64,000 nt of DNA from the NCBI GenBank assembly GCA_019400425.1, contig JAFREE010000133.1:1-64000 (forward strand), written 5' to 3'. The notes below the pieces were generated by a model. The model was not told the DNA's origin. It saw nothing but the letters and a program-made list of their open reading frames with translations, and did no database searches. The DNA comes from Hymenochaete sp. R1. Taxonomy: Eukaryota; Basidiomycota; Agaricomycetes; Hymenochaetales; Hymenochaetaceae. Shown here one piece after another: positions 1 through 10,711 of this stretch; the stretch's first letter is position 1; each line of letters starts with the position of its first letter. Position numbers and translations under genes: made by a program.

Positions 1-925
1 GGGGAAAGAAATAACGAATATAAATGAGAATTTTTAACGAATAACTCTCAAGAAAAGATCCGACTTTGTCCGCTGTGTTACTAGGCTTCTTTCTTCCCTA
101 AAATATGGCGAATGAGATCAAAGTGTTGCCATTTATATCACCAAGCAAGCTTAAATATTAATGCTCCCCCTGACGATCAGAGCTTCGCACTTCGAGTCTG
201 AGGTTTCGAGGCTGGTATTTCGGGGCTTCGGACCAGTTTATCAGCGAACCAATCAATGCTGTACTGCATTCTCATCCCTGATCGAATCAAAACGATAGCT
301 TAAATAGACTTTCTGGACCCCCTAAGCACCTTCCGTGCCTCGATTTGATTTTCAAATAGGAATTCTAGCGTGCCGTGGCAAAGGGCAAGTCCGCAGCCCG
401 AATCGGTCGTAAGCGTAAGCACCGGCACAGTACTGTAATGCATCCCATAGATTAGAAGTTAAAGGCTGAGAGCGCTCTGTGCACTCCGGTCTGCACACCG
501 CGCTCGAATGCAGGGAAGCCAACGGAGAGGTTGGTCTCCTCAACGTATATCACCAATGCTTACGCTCAAGTTCCGCTTAGAACGCTGTTTTCTTCCGATG
601 AGCTCACTACACACCGGTAATCCGAGATTTGCGATCGCCGGCCAGTGCCACTTGCATAAGAGTCGATGTTCTGTGGGCCGTTTGAAGATGTTGAGAGTAC
701 CGAGTTAATGGAAAGCGAGAATGACGATATCGCTAGTAGGCCTCATCTGCGGGAAAATGAAGGCACAAATCTTAAGTATTCAAACCTGTGAAGCTCCGGA
801 GAGCACGAGGCTCATTCATGGAAGCCCATCGCTTGAACGAAGAAGATAACGAAACCAAAAAAAAATCATATGCGTATCGAAATTGTATCCTACAACACTC
901 AGATCAGAAACTTCCAGTCCACCGA
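1..925. other. intergenic, no gene supported
   Basis: Short open frames occur on both strands, but none has splice-consistent extensions or a recognisable motif. The right end is the 3' flank of the mevalonate kinase gene, whose stop lies at 926. Confidence 0.5.
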
Positions 926-2771
926 TTACACATATAACCAACGTCCGCAGCCCTCTGCCCAGGTAGCGAATACGCCGGGCGAAGCGTTCTCAAAGACAGA
1001 CCTCAAAGACGATGTGCTGCTAAGTTCGTCAATTGCTTCATCCGCTGCGTTAGGCGTCTCGGGCGGTGTTGCTAAAGACACCGGCTCTTCATATGCATTT
1101 GTTCCATCACCATTCGGAGAGGGGTGAGGCGAGAGGACACCTACACCTGAGCCGCCGACGGAGGTCAAGTACGGCTCAAATCCGTCTGCGCGTAATTCGG
1201 CCATAAGCTGTTTCAGTCTGTCGTCGGCGAACGCTGGAATGGAATGATACGTAAGACAATTGTGAAAAAATACGATGATCGGATAGGATGAGACAACGCA
1301 GGACTTGGAGTCTAAGGGTCTGCGTAGATGGGGACACGATAGGCTTTGAATGGGCTTACAGTCTGGAATAAGGGTGACAGCGCACCCGCCCCCACCGGCA
1401 CCAGTGAGCTTTGTTTGCAAGTTGTAAGATGATGTCTTCGCTCTGATAATCTCAAGTGACTCATGTGAGACGCCCAGATCGCGAAGATGAATGTGATTTT
1501 CGTTAATGAGTTTCTAGAAATGCTTCAGTTGACCTTGGACGGCACAAATGATAGATACATATCCCTCACCCCAATAGCGTCTAGCTGGTCGTCGCGGGGG
1601 AGCTCAGGATCCGCAAGCACTCTCCGTGCTTCATCACTTATGTTTTGAATCGATTGAAGGAGTCCATTGACGAGCTCCGGTTCCTGTGTAAAGATTCATG
1701 AAAAAATGCACACGATGACATCAAACACAGTCCCACATTCTGCTTCTTGACCCCAACACCCGCAACTAAAGCCTTAGTGTTTCTTGGAACCTTGGTATCA
1801 ATGAGAAGGAACCTCAAGGACTTGAAACTGATTGATTCGAGCTGATTAGAATGATGGAGCAATTCTGCCTTCAAGGGCACGTACCCATGTATAGGTTCCA
1901 TACCACTTTTCCTCTCAAATCCAGGTCTAGTATAGGCCAGCGCCCCACCGAACACCGCAACACAATTATCCACCCCGCTAGGGTTGCCGTGAAGCACCTT
2001 TTCCGCGACGAACGCCCAACGATTGATTTCTTCCGCCACATCACTGGGGAGCGCCTTTCGTCCCTGATGACTAACATGCACGTGTCCTGGATCATCAGCA
2101 CCAGAAGACGGGGCGCTCGGTGCGGGACGGGGTGGGACACCGACGCGCCGGAGGACGAGGAGGAGTGCACTTGCAGCGCAGGTAGAGAAAGAGGCAGACG
2201 ACCCAAGGCCGGCACCAACAGGTAAAGTGCTACGAGCGCTGAAGTGCAACGAAGGCCGGGATGAAGGTTCGTGGGCCAAGGTCATGTACAGATAGAGGAA
2301 GGTGATCGCTGCATTGCGAGCTGTTGGAAGTTCGTGGGCTGAAAGAGGAACTGTACGCTCCGAGAGTGCATCCATGAGCTTTTGGTCGAGCACTTCGGAG
2401 TGTTCATTTCCAGGAATCACGGGAAAAGCAGCATCCCAAGGAAGGCCATCGATATCCCATTCACGTCGATAATCCCCAAGGTCGCTGAAGTGCACAGAAA
2501 CCTTATTATCACTTCGAGGCGATGTCAGCCCGTAGCAGCGCAAGTCAACCGACGCAGCTAATGCAGTCTACAAATGGGGTCAATTGGGCATTTGAATCCA
2601 CGCATTCATCAAATCACTTACGATCCCATGCACTACTGCATGTTCTCCGAAGAGAATCACTTTCCCGGGTGCACTGACAAACCACTCCCTATCATCCTTC
2701 TCAGAAGGTTTTGACTCATTGAACGCGAGTTTCTCTACGGCACGACTAATAGTATGACCCTCTCGCTTCAT
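926..2771 (-). CDS. ERG12: mevalonate kinase (GHMP kinase), C-terminal part of an apparent fusion
   Basis: It phosphorylates mevalonate to 5-phosphomevalonate in the sterol/isoprenoid pathway. The start shows SAPGKVILFGEHAVVHG, the first GHMP motif. The long second exon carries the ATP-binding loop LPVGAGLGSSASFST, the NPSGVDN motif and the LLIDTKVPRNT motif. The final exons carry KLTGAGGGGCAVTL and a typical C-terminal FADD...GGSGVGV end. Introns at 2568-2621, about 1684-1736, near 1511-1570 and near 1234-1370 all restore frame. All key kinase motifs are present. The oddity is the 5' end: the frame is open upstream of the ATG at 2771 and continues into the cystathionine beta-lyase C-terminus within one exon (2622-2952). 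The ATG at 2771 has T at -3, a poor initiation context. The domain assignment is very sure; whether it is a separate gene is not. Confidence 0.93.
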
Positions 2772-4225
2772 CGAAGCGCGAACATAGTGATGTCCTTCAA
2801 CACCTTGCTCGACGGTGATTGCGCCAGCTTCGAGTAAAGCCCGTTCTAGGTCATCGAGAAGATCAACCGGGTCTTCGATTCCGACACAAAGACGAATAAG
2901 GTCTTCGGGTAAGCCACGGGCAGCTCGAGTTGCGGCATCAATAGATGCGTGTCTTCAAATCGACAAATTTGAAAACCCAATTACCGTTCAACAGGGAAGA
3001 AAGACTTACGACATGACGCAAGGCATGCTGATGAGTGAGTTGACACAGCCAAAGCTCACGCTGATTCCCCAAAGCCGGGTCGCCCCAACAATACGTTCGC
3101 TCATAGCCTTATCGCCGGTCGTGAAGCTCAATACAGCTCCGGCCCCACTCGCAATCCGTTCGTGGACTTCCCTTCCTGGATGGTTCTTGAGTCCAGGGTA
3201 GTGAACTGAGAAGCCAAGGCGATCGAGCATAGTAGCGACAGCCATCGCGGTGCTTTGTTGGCGATCCATGCGTACGGCAAGTGTTTTTGTGCCACGGAGC
3301 AGCAGGAACGAGTCGAAGGGAGATAATCCATTCCCGACAGAGTTGATGGTGAATGCAATATGCTAGATATACACAAGAACAATAGCAAAGCTATTATTAT
3401 GCAAGTCATGAGCGCTGATTATCAATTGTGCACACCTTTGCAAGGTCATCTCGGTTGCAGGTAATCACACCCGCCATGAGATCATGATGTCCACTGAGAT
3501 ACTTCGTCGCACTGTCGTACACAATATCTGCACCATGCTCGAGCGGACGCTGTAAGTAAGGGCTCATCATTGTGTTGTCGACGACCACGATCACTTCCGG
3601 CGCGCGTTCCTTCACATTCGCCGAAATTCGCGCAAGGTCCGCTATTTTCAAGAGCGGGTTCGTCGGACTCTCAAGCAGTACCATGGCCGTTTTGCCCGCT
3701 TTCACACAGGGAAGGATGCTATCTGGATCCGTGGTGTCGACGTGGTGTACGATGACGCCGCCGTGTGATTTGAGGAAACCAAGGAGCCTGTTGGTACCGC
3801 CGTACAGGTCGTCTCCTGCGATGACTTCATCACCGGGCTTTAGGATACGAGTAATAACATCCATGGCAGCCATGCCAGAGGACACAGTGAACGCATGCTC
3901 AGCGGAAGAAATTTTTGCAAGATGATGTTCTGGTGAATGACAGAAACAAGAGCACATTATGACTCGGTAAATGCGCTTGCTAGAGAGCCTTGAACGTAGA
4001 CTCACCAAGATGGCTCCTTGTGGGGTTACCACTACGAGTGTAATCATACTCTCCAGCAACACCTTTAAACGTAGCCGTCTGGTAGATGGGTACCGAGCTT
4101 GCACCGTATTGGTCCTTCATGTCAGGATTCTCGACTGTCGCACATAACGTCCCGAAGCGGTACGGCTTGCGAGTCGACTGCGGTGACTCTGGTCCAGGAG
4201 TTGGGAGGTCGTTGGGCGCAACCAT
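2772..4225 (-). CDS. STR3: cystathionine beta-lyase, N-terminal part of an apparent fusion with mevalonate kinase
   Basis: A PLP enzyme of the Cys/Met metabolism family that cleaves cystathionine to homocysteine in methionine synthesis. From the ATG at 4225 the protein shows YTRSGNPTR, then (after an intron joining SHL to EHHLAKI) the PLP-binding VSSGMAAMDVI and DDLYGGTNRLL, then ESPTNPLLKI, VVDNTMMSPYLQRPLEHGADIV and SATKYLSGHHDLMAGV. The last contains the PLP Schiff-base lysine. Further exons give INSVGNGLSPFDSFLLLRGTKTL and the C-terminal LPEDLIRLCVGIEDPVDLL. Introns near 3953-4011, 3374-3434 and at 2953-3009 are frame-consistent. No stop follows the C-terminus: exon 2622-2952 carries both the end of this domain and the start of mevalonate kinase. 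Beta-lyase rather than gamma-lyase is inferred from overall similarity to the fungal enzymes. Confidence 0.92.
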
Positions 4226-4572
4226 GCTGTAATATACCTAGCGCGCTGCCGCTGCGTCGTCGAGATGAGAGAAAAAGGTGAAGAAAAGAGACGGGCGCGG
4301 GGGAGGTTGGGGCGCCCCGCTCGGGTGATGGACTCGGTCACTCAGCGATGGCGTTATCGGTCCCCAAATGAAGTAACGTGAATTACTCAAATGTCAACTT
4401 TTTCCTTCGCGTTTTCAAACAAAAGCACACAACTCGGAGACTCCAAACTCAATCTTAAAAGACAGCGAATATTATTTCGCATACAGTACAAGCTCCATAC
4501 TTGGCTTTTCAGTCGTAAAGAAGGTCAATCACCGAGTCATGCTGGGACGTCGGATGGAAATGAGAAGATAGA
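4226..4572. promoter_or_regulatory. promoter region of the lyase-kinase gene
   Basis: A 347-bp gap between the start of the lyase-kinase gene and the stop of the downstream-oriented dioxygenase gene. It must hold the lyase promoter and the dioxygenase 3' end. No specific site was recognised. Confidence 0.35.
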
Positions 4573-5603
4573 TCAAAACCATCCTTTCTTTTCCAGAAGG
4601 CGAATCTCAGTAAATCCTCCAGCGACCACTTTCAGACCCGTGAACCCGTTCTTCTCCATCTCGTCGTTCCAATAGTCGACGCGCCGTCTCGTCTTCAAGT
4701 CATCTTCCGGGAGCTCCGGGAAGCCCATGTACGGGTGTCCGTCTTGTATTTCCTTCGTCGGGAGGCTCCACGATTGGACCATGTTGCTGATCCGAGGCTT
4801 CCGCGCAATGTTCAAGCTACAGATAAATGTCGGACCGAAAGATCGTAAGTCAACAAGCTTATTTGACACCACAGGTGCGTTGGTGGTAGAAAAGAGTCGA
4901 AAAATGAGGCTCACATATCAGCTTTCATCGTGTCGGCGCTGTTCGCCTCACATACGTAGACTTGGGTAGTTAACTCTGCAAGTGGCGTCGAAGAACCTTC
5001 CGCCTGAGCAGGTGGATGCACTTTGATGTGGAAGTGGCCAGCGCGTTGAACATTTACCGCACCATAAATACCAGGAGTAACGGTGAGCACCTCGACAGTG
5101 CCGTTCTCATCGGTTGCTACTCGCCCGCGAAGAGTGTATGTTGCGAAGTAGTACGATCCGGACGAATCTGCTTGCCACCAGTCGAGAACTGCACCTCGAA
5201 CTGGCTTGCCGTCGGGAGTGAGGATACGAAGGGTCATGAGGAACGGCGGAGAGTCTGGGGGACGTTCGCGAAGTCCACACACAATTCAATCCGGACCATC
5301 GGAGCGAACTTAAAGTACTTACGCCTCAAGAGCTTTTCGGGCGCCATAAATGCTTTGCCTTCCTCAAACTGAATATTTGGGGAGCCTATGACATAAAAAG
5401 GGCCTTTCGACTCTTTGATTAACAAGACTCTTGGGTATAGCCCAAAAATGCCTACCTTCCATGTCAGCTCGGTCATTTCTGCTGCCTCTGAAGTACCACC
5501 AAGTGAGAATATTCTCCGTAGTAAAAGATGTGACAAGCGTTCTCGCGGCACTGTACGCCAGAGTCGGGACAGAGACAGAAGTGGGAGAAGAGATGATTTG
5601 CAT
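4573..5603 (-). CDS. intradiol ring-cleavage dioxygenase family protein, copy 1
   Basis: The family uses non-heme Fe(III) to cleave catechol-type rings between the hydroxyls. Exon 3 has PDGKPVRGAVLDWWQADSSG, the TYTLRGRVATDENG strand region and RAGHFHIKVHPP. The WQAD box, the Tyr before LRGR and the HFH motif match the conserved intradiol core with its Tyr/His iron ligands. I chose the ATG at 5603, because the frame upstream has only a GTG and the second copy starts at the equivalent place. Three introns (about 5404-5455, 5259-5322 and 4821-4915) join ADMEG to PFYVIG, KLLR to HSPPFLM and KAD to ILNIARK. About 270 residues, with no signal peptide, so probably cytosolic. The substrate is unknown; basidiomycete relatives include hydroxyquinol and catechol dioxygenases. 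Confidence 0.85.
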
Positions 5604-5618
5604 TGCAGAGACTATCAC

Positions 5619-6789
5619 TGGGAAATTAGTAGGGTTGAGAACTGGAGAAGACCTTTACGTTCACACTCACCTTTTTATACTCCCGATCCTAAATTTACCT
5701 TGTGTAACTTATCCCTTTTACCAAGAGGCCCATCGCGGCCGTTCTTGTTTGCAAGCTATGATTAATCAGAATGCCCGCTGGAGCGCGAAGATGCAAAGCT
5801 TCTTCGCTTTATTTCGCATTGCGGCTACACAGAAGCACCAGTCGTGAGAGTAACCATTACAACGCATTGGACTACGAGACGCCTATTATGCTCAAGAAGA
5901 AGCCAGAAAAGCGACCAGCATCCATCCGACTCGGACTCCGTTATGTAGTCAAAGAAGGTAACATTTATAAGACCAAGCACCGTGAGTTATGCTCATTCCT
6001 AAAGTGGGGGCGGGTGGAAGATCATAAGCTCGGAGAGTGCCTCGTGCGTTAAGTCGACCGTCTTCTTTGTTCGTTTAATGCACCCGACAGAAGACTGTGG
6101 GTATCGTGGGGACCAAAGAGGTCGCGTTACTGTCGTGCGAGTGATCAGTGTGAGAGCGTGTCGGTATTATCCAGCAGAAGCTTCAAATTTGTTTTGAAAA
6201 TCGATGAGTTCGGGCGTCTTTGCAAGGATCTTTTAGCTTCATCTTAAGCAAGTTTGAGAGATGCTGGGAACCCCGAAGTTCCGGATACGAGACTTTGACT
6301 TTCGATCCTTTCAGGAAGTCCCGATAATAACTGCGCTTTCGATGGGGGCTTCGGGTTATTGATGTATGGTAGATGTGGTGTCCGAGAGAAGCTCGTCGCG
6401 ACGCGCTTCGCGTAATCGCGTCCCTTCGAGTCGCCGCTGTGAAAGACCTGCTAAATTGGGCTGCCGTTTACTTTTTTGATCTCCGACTCGTCCTTTGTGA
6501 CCTCCTACCCGAGTACTGTCTAACAGTCTATGACATCGTCGCTATTACCAATAGCAGGCCCTCCATTCGCACAAATAAGCAGATAAGCAAGCTTGACCCC
6601 GGGCATGTGTTTCTGAAGCTTCGCGCAGTAGACGTCTCGGGCTCAGAATAGTCATTTAGACGGCTAAAATTGCTTTCCTCTGTCGGAAGATTGAGGAAAT
6701 GATCAGTAGCCGAAAATCTTGTAGATTACCGGCAGCCAAAATGCAAAGCGAGACCTAAATTCAAGTTATAAGTCACCACGGCGATCGCA
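5619..6789. other. intergenic, no gene supported
   Basis: Upstream flank of dioxygenase copy 1. Short frames are present but have no domain signature or splice support. The segment ends at the left inverted repeat of the 6.8-7.5 kb element. Confidence 0.4.
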
Positions 6790-7487
6790 TATACCGTCCG
6801 AGACCCCCTCTTGCGCCAAAAATGCCCCCCTGCCTCTGGCGTCTTCGTCCCGCCTCCATTTGCTCTGAAAGTTTACATGTACTTCAAGTACATGCTACCT
6901 TAGTCCGTAATTTAATTTGTGATTTTTTCGTTAGAGGAGTTATTGAGGAAATTGTAAGAAAAAGGAGGGGGGGGGGGGATTTAGGGGGAGTTGAGCCATT
7001 TGGTCACACCGGGTCACGGTGGGAGATTTCGGAATCGACGATCGGCACTCCTTACTGCGCTGTGTTGGATACAGTGCCGATGAGCGTCGATCTCCGAATA
7101 CGGATGACCATCACACTTTTCCTGTAACACTTCCCCCCTTCGCTCACCCCCTTCGCGCTCACAACTCTCTCCGTCCATTTGACGCCCTCGGATTCATACT
7201 ACAGACAACTATATCCAGTATCTAAATATGAACGAAGTTTCGGAGAAAAACGATGAGAATTGGTCCTTCATTTTGCTCCGAACCCATCCCCCCTGGCGCA
7301 AAGCCACTTATATGCTCCATTTCTCTTACTTGCACTCGATGTTTTCCATTCAAATTACATATATTTCATTTTTATGTACGCCCACATGTGTATGAATTTT
7401 TTGAGACCAGAATATTAGGAGGGAAATGGCTGGCGAGCGGTTTGGCGCAAAAGGGGCCTGGCGCAAGAGGGGGTCGCGGACGGTATA
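6790..7487. mobile_element. MITE-like element with about 29-bp terminal inverted repeats
   Basis: Positions 6790-6818 and 7459-7487 are inverted copies differing at one base (outer end TATACCGTCC, inner end CTTGCGCCA). If the flanking TA is the target duplication, the element proper is 6794-7483, about 690 bp. The interior encodes no transposase, has a run of 12 G at 6967-6978 and is AT-rich elsewhere, so this would be a non-autonomous DNA element. The superfamily is uncertain: a TA duplication would fit Tc1/mariner, but the end sequence does not start with the usual CAGT. Confidence 0.6.
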
Positions 7488-7666
7488 GGCATTGAATTTG
7501 GTATCGAATAGCTTATGCGACGCTATTGGAGAATAAACTTAGATACATGTCCGCATTACATAGTAATATTCAGGTACACGTAGCCTTCAAAATATCTTTA
7601 TTTACTACAGTCTGCCTGTCTGCCTTCTCGAGCAAGAGATATATCATGTTGCATAGTATTAGTCCA

Positions 7667-8663
7667 TCAAAGCCACCCAGCTTTCGATAAGCGAATCTCA
7701 GTCGCTGCCCCTCCCACGACCTTCAGATCAGGGTGCCCGCTTTCTTTTAATTGCGAGTTCCACCAATCGACACGTTCCCTTGTGATCGCATTAAATGAAG
7801 ACAGCTCAGGGAAACCCATGAAAGGACGTCCATCATCAACGTCTTTCGACGGTACACTCCAACACTGCGCCAGGTTCTGGATCCGTGGTGATCTCATTCT
7901 ATTTAAACTGTTTTGAATGGTATCTTTTATTAGCAACGATGTTCGAAGGGATCAAGAATTGCCGATGGCATCAACTCACGGATCGACTTTCAATAGGGAT
8001 GCATCGTTCTTCTCGTTGACGTAAATCTGCGTAGTGACGCCCTCGTATCTGTGCTTCTCCGAAGCCGGCGATTCAATACACACATGGAAATGCCCGGAGC
8101 GAAGAGATCCTAGCGCTTTATACGCGCCAGGCGCAATCGTTAAGACTTCCGCTATACCGTTAGAGTCTGTAGATAAACGACCTCGCAGTGTGTATGAAGA
8201 AAAGTAGTAGCTGCCGCTTCTGTCCGCCTGCCACCAGTCGAGAATCGCTCCCCGGATCGGCTGTCCCTCTGGCGAGAGCACACGCACGCTCATGAGGAAA
8301 GGGTGGTAATCTGAGTGAACAACCGTCAGCCAATACAGTTATAATGATAAATGAAAACAAGGAACACTCACGTTTAAGGAAGTTTATTGAAGCCATCAGC
8401 GATCGGCCTTCGTCAAATTGCACCCATGGTGCTCCCGGGAGATAATACGGACCTTACACAAGAGGAGGTATAAGTACTTGTTGGTCTTAGCCTATCAGGG
8501 TATGCGTTTTGAACTTACCTTCCAGGTCGGCCCTCTCATTCTTTCTCCCTCGAACAAACCACCAAAATAAGGGGTTCTCGTACGTTGAAAACTGATAGAC
8601 TACCCGCAAAGTGTTAAATACGCGAGACAGCGAAGATACAGGGGGCGAAATCGGATCGAGCAT
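7667..8663 (-). CDS. intradiol ring-cleavage dioxygenase family protein, copy 2
   Basis: Paralogue of the gene at 4573-5603 with the same exon plan. It has PEGQPIRGAILDWWQADRSG, SSYTLRGRLSTDSNG and RSGHFHVCIESP, then a C-terminal exon with CWSVPSKDVDDGRPFMGFPEL. Introns (about 8467-8518, 8313-8370 and 7904-7979) fall at the same positions and phases as in copy 1; for example KVDP joins to LNRMRSP, matching KAD to ILNIARK. The start at the ATG at 8663 gives an N-terminus the same length as copy 1; the frame upstream has only a GTG. The iron-ligand region looks intact. Same orientation as copy 1, about 2 kb away, with the inverted-repeat element between them. Confidence 0.85.
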
Positions 8664-9936
8664 GGAGATGGTATGACGAAGGCTAGACGAAGCTTTGGAA
8701 CGAGTTGAGGGCCAGAGAAGAGGGAACGGTCGAGCATACGACACTTTTGCTCAGGTACTTTATATCGTCTCCCCTTTGATACGGTCCGATAGATATCGGG
8801 AGTTATTGTGATCCTAGTCGGAACGCGACTGCCTGGGCAGCGCAACACGGTATGCACAAGAAGTGGCACCGAGAATTAAGAGGTCGAGCGCTCCGACTCG
8901 GATAGTGAAGTAGTGTAGTCCAATACTTTAAAATGAATACAAGAGGAGACGTGAGTACGGTCCGGACGATCGTGGACAAGGCGACCCCATTTATCCTCCT
9001 TCTATGTGCTCTACCGCCCGTCCGTTTCTCCGAGTCGGAACTCATAGTCCCGTCTATCGTCCGTCAGGTTGATCCGAGCGACTACCGCCGCTCCGATGCA
9101 GGACGGAAGTCTTTGCATTTATTCTTTATGCTGAGGCTGAGGCAAGGACGTATACGTTGGGAATAAGAGAATATTCAAAAGATTGCATCAAAAGCAATGA
9201 TAATCGAAAAGCGAGCAAATAGCAGTACTTCCGTTCATCACCATGATGCCGGCGCTGCCAGATGTCATGCATTAAGACTCGGGATGCATTGGGTAAATAA
9301 GGTAGTCGTAGTTGAATTCAAGGCTTCGAATTTTTTTGAAAGAAGAGAAAGGAGAGAGAGGGAAGCTTTCAAGTGAGGTGTATGGTAAGAAGCAAAGTCG
9401 AATCTTGGTTGTCGAGTCGCGTCGAACCTCGGCCGGGTCCATTTCTATTTATAGTAAGCCTCGCCGATCTATTTTTGCTCTCCTGTGCCTATTGATGACC
9501 TAGACTTATACTAGTATAGCACGCGCATGTTCTTATGATCTTAGCAAAAACATGGGGCGGTTCGTTGACAGAACGAACTTCCGAGACGGACATGCAAGAA
9601 AAGGAGTTCTTTGACTTGGGGTGGTGGCGCAAAGTTCAGTGGGACCACTACTCAGTTGAATTTCATCGCAAAGTGTATCAAGATGATACGAAGTTCCCAC
9701 CTCGAGACACGAGGTCAACCCAAAATGACTGTGGGATAATCGGTGAAGCGTTTCTGAAATAACAAGTATGTAATAGCATGCGGAAGACACGTTAAAAATA
9801 GGAGCAAAATAGGGGTAAACCAAGCGTATAGACAAAAGAAGTAACGTATGACCATTTTGTTCTTCTTGAAATTCACAAGGACAAAGAACCGGAAACTTTC
9901 ACCATAAGTCAGAACGTCTGCAAATCCCACTCTTAC
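8664..9936. other. intergenic, no gene supported
   Basis: Promoter side of dioxygenase copy 2, then about 1 kb with only short frames. A coding-looking minus-strand stretch near 9850-9915 might be an extra exon of the small gene at 9937-10260, but the only direct splice would need a 19-nt intron, so I leave it out. Confidence 0.35.
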
Positions 9937-10260
9937 TCAGTTTCCATTCGTATCCAGCCCAGAAGGGTCGAATGTCGGACTGGGAGCGCTCGAACGTCCT
10001 CGCCGCGATTCCCAATCCCTCTGCAGCTCGCTAGAGTCGACTTCATCGACGTCATCTTTGATGACATTCACTTGAGCTGGTGAGGAGTTACCGGTGTCAT
10101 CTACAGTCGGAACATCAGTGCGGGAAGTCGTTCCGTTGTGCGAATCTTGAGCGGCGGCAGGAGTGTTTGAGTTATTGTTAGTAGGCCCAGAGGTAGCGGA
10201 ACCAGATTTGGGGCGAAAGGCGAGGTTGATCACGTTCATTTCTTTAGGATTTTGAGACAT
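9937..10260 (-). CDS. hypothetical small protein, low complexity
   Basis: A 107-residue frame from ATG to stop. It is rich in Ser, Thr, Asn, Asp and Gln and has no recognised domain. It begins MSQNPKEMNVINLAFRPKSG and ends in a charged, Ser/Pro-rich tail. Its composition suggests a disordered protein. The start context is weak (T at -3). It could be the first exon of a longer gene, or chance. I do not recognise it. Confidence 0.4.
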   Translation of the reverse strand: MSQNPKEMNVINLAFRPKSGSATSGPTNNNSNTPAAAQDSHNGTTSRTDVPTVDDTGNSSPAQVNVIKDDVDEVDSSELQRDWESRRGRSSAPSPTFDPSGLDTNGN

Positions 10261-10711
10261 GGAGAGAAGTTTTGCAGATTATGGTCGACTGTGCGACAGC
10301 CTTTTGTATTGGTGGATGCTAGTGGTGAGAGTGCGGAGTAGGAAACTAGTCGGCAAGGGCCTCGTGCAGCAAAGGATGCAAAACGGATTCACGTATCACT
10401 TCTTCGAAATGAATTGCAATGACCGATGTAAATGCCTTTTGAAATTTGGGTCGAAGTCGTGGACTTTTCTGCATGCTTCTAGATCGCCATTACAGTTTCT
10501 TCGATCGGCGCGATGCCGGAGTATGGAAGGTAATGAGTAGTGGTATAAGAAGCCGGATGAGGGTGAGTTTTGCTTTACGAAAGTCCCGACATTGCACACA
10601 CGAATATGGCGTCGAAGGCCTGACCAATACGCTGACTACTAGACGTAGCCGAAGCAAGTTTCGATCGCAATATGCGCGAGGGAAAGACGTCCAGGACTTC
10701 TCTTCGAAATT

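Noticed and set aside
926..1127. A plus-strand frame overlapping the mevalonate kinase end
   Set aside because: It is antisense to a clearly conserved kinase exon and has no motif of its own.
1851..2225. Long plus-strand frame of 124 codons
   Set aside because: A shadow of the mevalonate kinase second exon, whose motifs are read on the minus strand.
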